Source: Alphaproteobacteria bacterium
GTDB taxonomy: Bacteria; Pseudomonadota; Alphaproteobacteria; Rhizobiales; Xanthobacteraceae
Direction: 5' to 3'
Length of the DNA stretch: 27,549 nt
NCBI GenBank assembly: GCA_005883445.1
Contig: VAZL01000293.1
Coordinates: 4,578-32,126 of the forward strand
The notes beneath the pieces were generated by a model that was given only the letters and a program-made list of their open reading frames with translations, searched no databases and was not told where the DNA came from. This document shows, one piece after another, positions 26,511 to 27,549 of the stretch. Within the stretch, counting starts at the first letter, position 1. Each line of letters starts with the position of its first letter. The translations under genes and the position numbers were made by a program.

Positions 26511-26526
26511 TTAATCAAGCATTAAC
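26511..26526 (+). promoter_or_regulatory. CtrA binding site (TTAA-N7-TTAAC)
   Basis: TTAATCAAGCATTAAC matches the full CtrA consensus of alphaproteobacteria, with exact 7-base spacing and the trailing C. It lies 48 bases before the ATG of the zinc-ribbon gene at 26575, where a regulator would act on its promoter. It is also 247 bases upstream of the divergent rlpA start, so rlpA could share control. The rest of 26265-26574 contains no gene that I can support. Confidence 0.7.
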
Positions 26527-26574
26527 GAATCGCGACGCACCATTGAGATACCCCAAGTTGGTGGAGAGATTCCG

Positions 26575-26802
26575 ATGCTCACGAGCAGCAGGTATCTCAT
26601 GAACGGCAGCCCGCGCTGCTGCATGTTCTGCGGCGAGCCGTTCCGCCCCCGCGATGGCTACGTGGAAGTCTGGCGCACGTCCGCCGGGCAGCACTTCTGC
26701 TCGGAGTTTTGCGCCGATGACGCCGAGGAAGCGCAGTTTCGAAAACGCCGCGCCGCTCCGCCCACAGCCGCTGAGTACGTAGCCGGTTCCACCCACATTT
26801 GA
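26575..26802 (+). CDS. Small zinc-ribbon/TRASH-like protein
   Basis: 75 residues with GGAGAG 6 bases before the ATG. The metal-binding pattern is C16-x2-C19, a 22-residue beta-hairpin-like spacer, then C42-x3-C46 in FCSEFC, the layout of TRASH/MYM-type zinc knuckles. The tail is charged, then Pro/Ala-rich. A CtrA box lies directly upstream, suggesting cell-cycle or motility-linked expression. It shares its layout with the gene at 27041. The function is unknown; DNA, protein or metal sensing are all possible. Confidence 0.75.
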   Translation: MLTSSRYLMNGSPRCCMFCGEPFRPRDGYVEVWRTSAGQHFCSEFCADDAEEAQFRKRRAAPPTAAEYVAGSTHI

Positions 26803-27040
26803 GACGGTTGCACGACCGGCAACTCGCCCGGCCTGACACCTTGAGGGATACGGACGGTCTGTTCGCCGACTTGATTGCGAAACGTTAATTCGGCGGACAT
26901 CTCGCAGCAATGCAGCGTGCTTACCTGACCGCCAGCGCAGCGCTGCGTTGCCGGCAAGCGCGCAGCGCTGATGGAGTTGAAGCTGGACGCGCCAACGAAA
27001 TTCGCCGCCGTGCCGATGCCTGCAGCCGGAGGAGAGCGTC

Positions 27041-27220
27041 ATGACTAAGTCGGAGAACCGCTGTTCATACTGTGGTGGCAAGTTCGGTCTTGTCTGTCAT
27101 CACCATTGGGGCCTGCGCTTCTGCCGCAAAGCCTGCAAGGAAAACTTCCTTGCGAAAACGGCGAAGGACCATGCGTGCATGAGAAGGTGGTTTGGCTTCT
27201 TAGCTCGTAACGCTGCGTAA
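27041..27220 (+). CDS. Small zinc-ribbon-like protein
   Basis: 59 residues with a strong GGAGGAGAG ribosome site before the ATG. It reads MTKSENRCSYCGGKFGLVC, then HHHWGLRFCRKACKENFLAK, and ends RNAA. The pattern C8-x2-C11, spacer, C27-x3-C31 repeats the layout of the gene at 26575, and a Cys-His-His-His cluster (18-21) adds further possible ligands. The remainder is Lys/Arg-rich. I recall close homologues in Bradyrhizobium, with no assigned role. The 238 bases before it hold no supported gene. Confidence 0.75.
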   Translation: MTKSENRCSYCGGKFGLVCHHHWGLRFCRKACKENFLAKTAKDHACMRRWFGFLARNAA

Positions 27221-27279
27221 AGCGAAAACACTGCATTCGCGCGCGAGCAAATCTTAGCCCGCCATCGCAGCGGCGAGCG

Positions 27280-27549
27280 TCAGAGCCTTCGCTGCAGGAA
27301 CGTGCCGATCCGCGCCAGCGCGTGACGGCCCTCCGGTATGATGCGCGCAAACAGGTGCCACGCGTGCGGCATGCGCGGCCACACCTCGATTTCCACGTCG
27401 CATCCCGCCGCTTTCAATTTCTCGGCCATTCGGATCGAATCGTCGCGCAAGATCTCGTCGCTGCCGACGTGAATCAGTATCGGCGGCAGCCCGGACGCGT
27501 CGCCGTAGAGCGGAGAGGCATAGTGATGGCGCGGATCGGCGCCGGCGAG
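27280..27549 (-). CDS. Alpha/beta hydrolase (HSL/esterase type), C-terminal part (partial)
   Basis: The last 89 codons of a hydrolase that begins outside the right edge. It reads RHHYASPLYGDASGLPPILI, then HVGSDEILRDDSIRMAEKL, where GSDEILRDD carries the catalytic Asp region, and MPHAWHLF carries the catalytic His. This is the usual C-terminal third of the alpha/beta hydrolase fold-3 (hormone-sensitive lipase-like) family, which cleaves short acyl esters. The nucleophile Ser and the oxyanion HGGG motif would lie outside the window. Confidence 0.88.
   Translation of the reverse strand, partial: LAGADPRHHYASPLYGDASGLPPILIHVGSDEILRDDSIRMAEKLKAAGCDVEIEVWPRMPHAWHLFARIIPEGRHALARIGTFLQRRL

Noticed and set aside
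26515..27081. A 188-residue minus-strand frame over the two zinc-ribbon genes
   Set aside because: It lies opposite two small genes with good ribosome sites and Cys motifs. Another minus frame (26658-26957) has a protein-like stretch, MSAELTFRNQVGEQTVRIP, but no ribosome site that I can support.

Overview
The window is high-GC, densely coded DNA from what looks like an alphaproteobacterium, most likely Hyphomicrobiales of the Bradyrhizobium/Xanthobacteraceae kind. The clues are a perfect CtrA box (TTAA-N7-TTAAC), an RlpA lipoprotein, several NitT/TauT-type and one Bug/TctC-type solute-binding proteins, a collagen-like Cys-rich lipoprotein, and small CxxC/CxxxC proteins of a sort common in that order. 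The organism call is inference. I see no rRNA, tRNA, CRISPR array, insertion sequence or phage gene.

Left block (1-4600, minus strand): a uracil-catabolism (URC) operon. It runs urc1 (GTP cyclohydrolase II-like), then urc4 (DUF1688, broken near its 5' end), then a substrate-binding protein, a permease and the start of an ATPase that leaves the window. The linkage suggests that the ABC system feeds a pyrimidine or its breakdown product into the pathway. A 12-bp direct repeat duplicates the urc1 start region and makes a tiny coupled leader ORF.

Middle-left (4600-9710): a stretch with little coding, a small Pro-rich exported protein, a family-3 solute-binding protein (minus), a truncated/frameshifted ridA (plus), and a complete NitT/TauT-type ABC transporter operon (plus; binding protein, ATPase, permease).

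Middle (9744-17258, minus strand): a probable catabolic operon: DapA-family aldolase/lyase, a broken short-chain dehydrogenase, a Bug/TctC binding protein, a DadA-like FAD oxidoreductase, an enoyl-CoA hydratase-like protein, and a xanthine dehydrogenase-family molybdenum subunit without its usual FeS and FAD partners. The substrate is unknown.

Middle-right (17466-22560): a collagen-like lipoprotein and a convergent carboxypeptidase-regulatory-like protein, then a co-directional plus-strand series. It holds two small membrane proteins (one with His residues in or next to all but one of its helices), an exported protein with a duplicated Cys-framed NENVPYS motif, a sugar-type periplasmic binding protein, a cytochrome c'-like monohaem protein and an NMT1-type binding protein. 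It ends facing a cytoplasmic DMSO-reductase-family molybdoenzyme (22572-24866, minus).

Right end (24867-27549): a small single-span membrane protein, an ABM-domain protein, RlpA, two small zinc-ribbon-like proteins (the first behind a CtrA box) and the C-terminal end of an alpha/beta hydrolase.

The most unusual pattern is that three unrelated genes (urc4, ridA, the SDR) carry the same kind of lesion: a short internal loss plus frame change, with clear family sequence on both sides. The least familiar gene set is the 18499-19793 membrane/exported trio.
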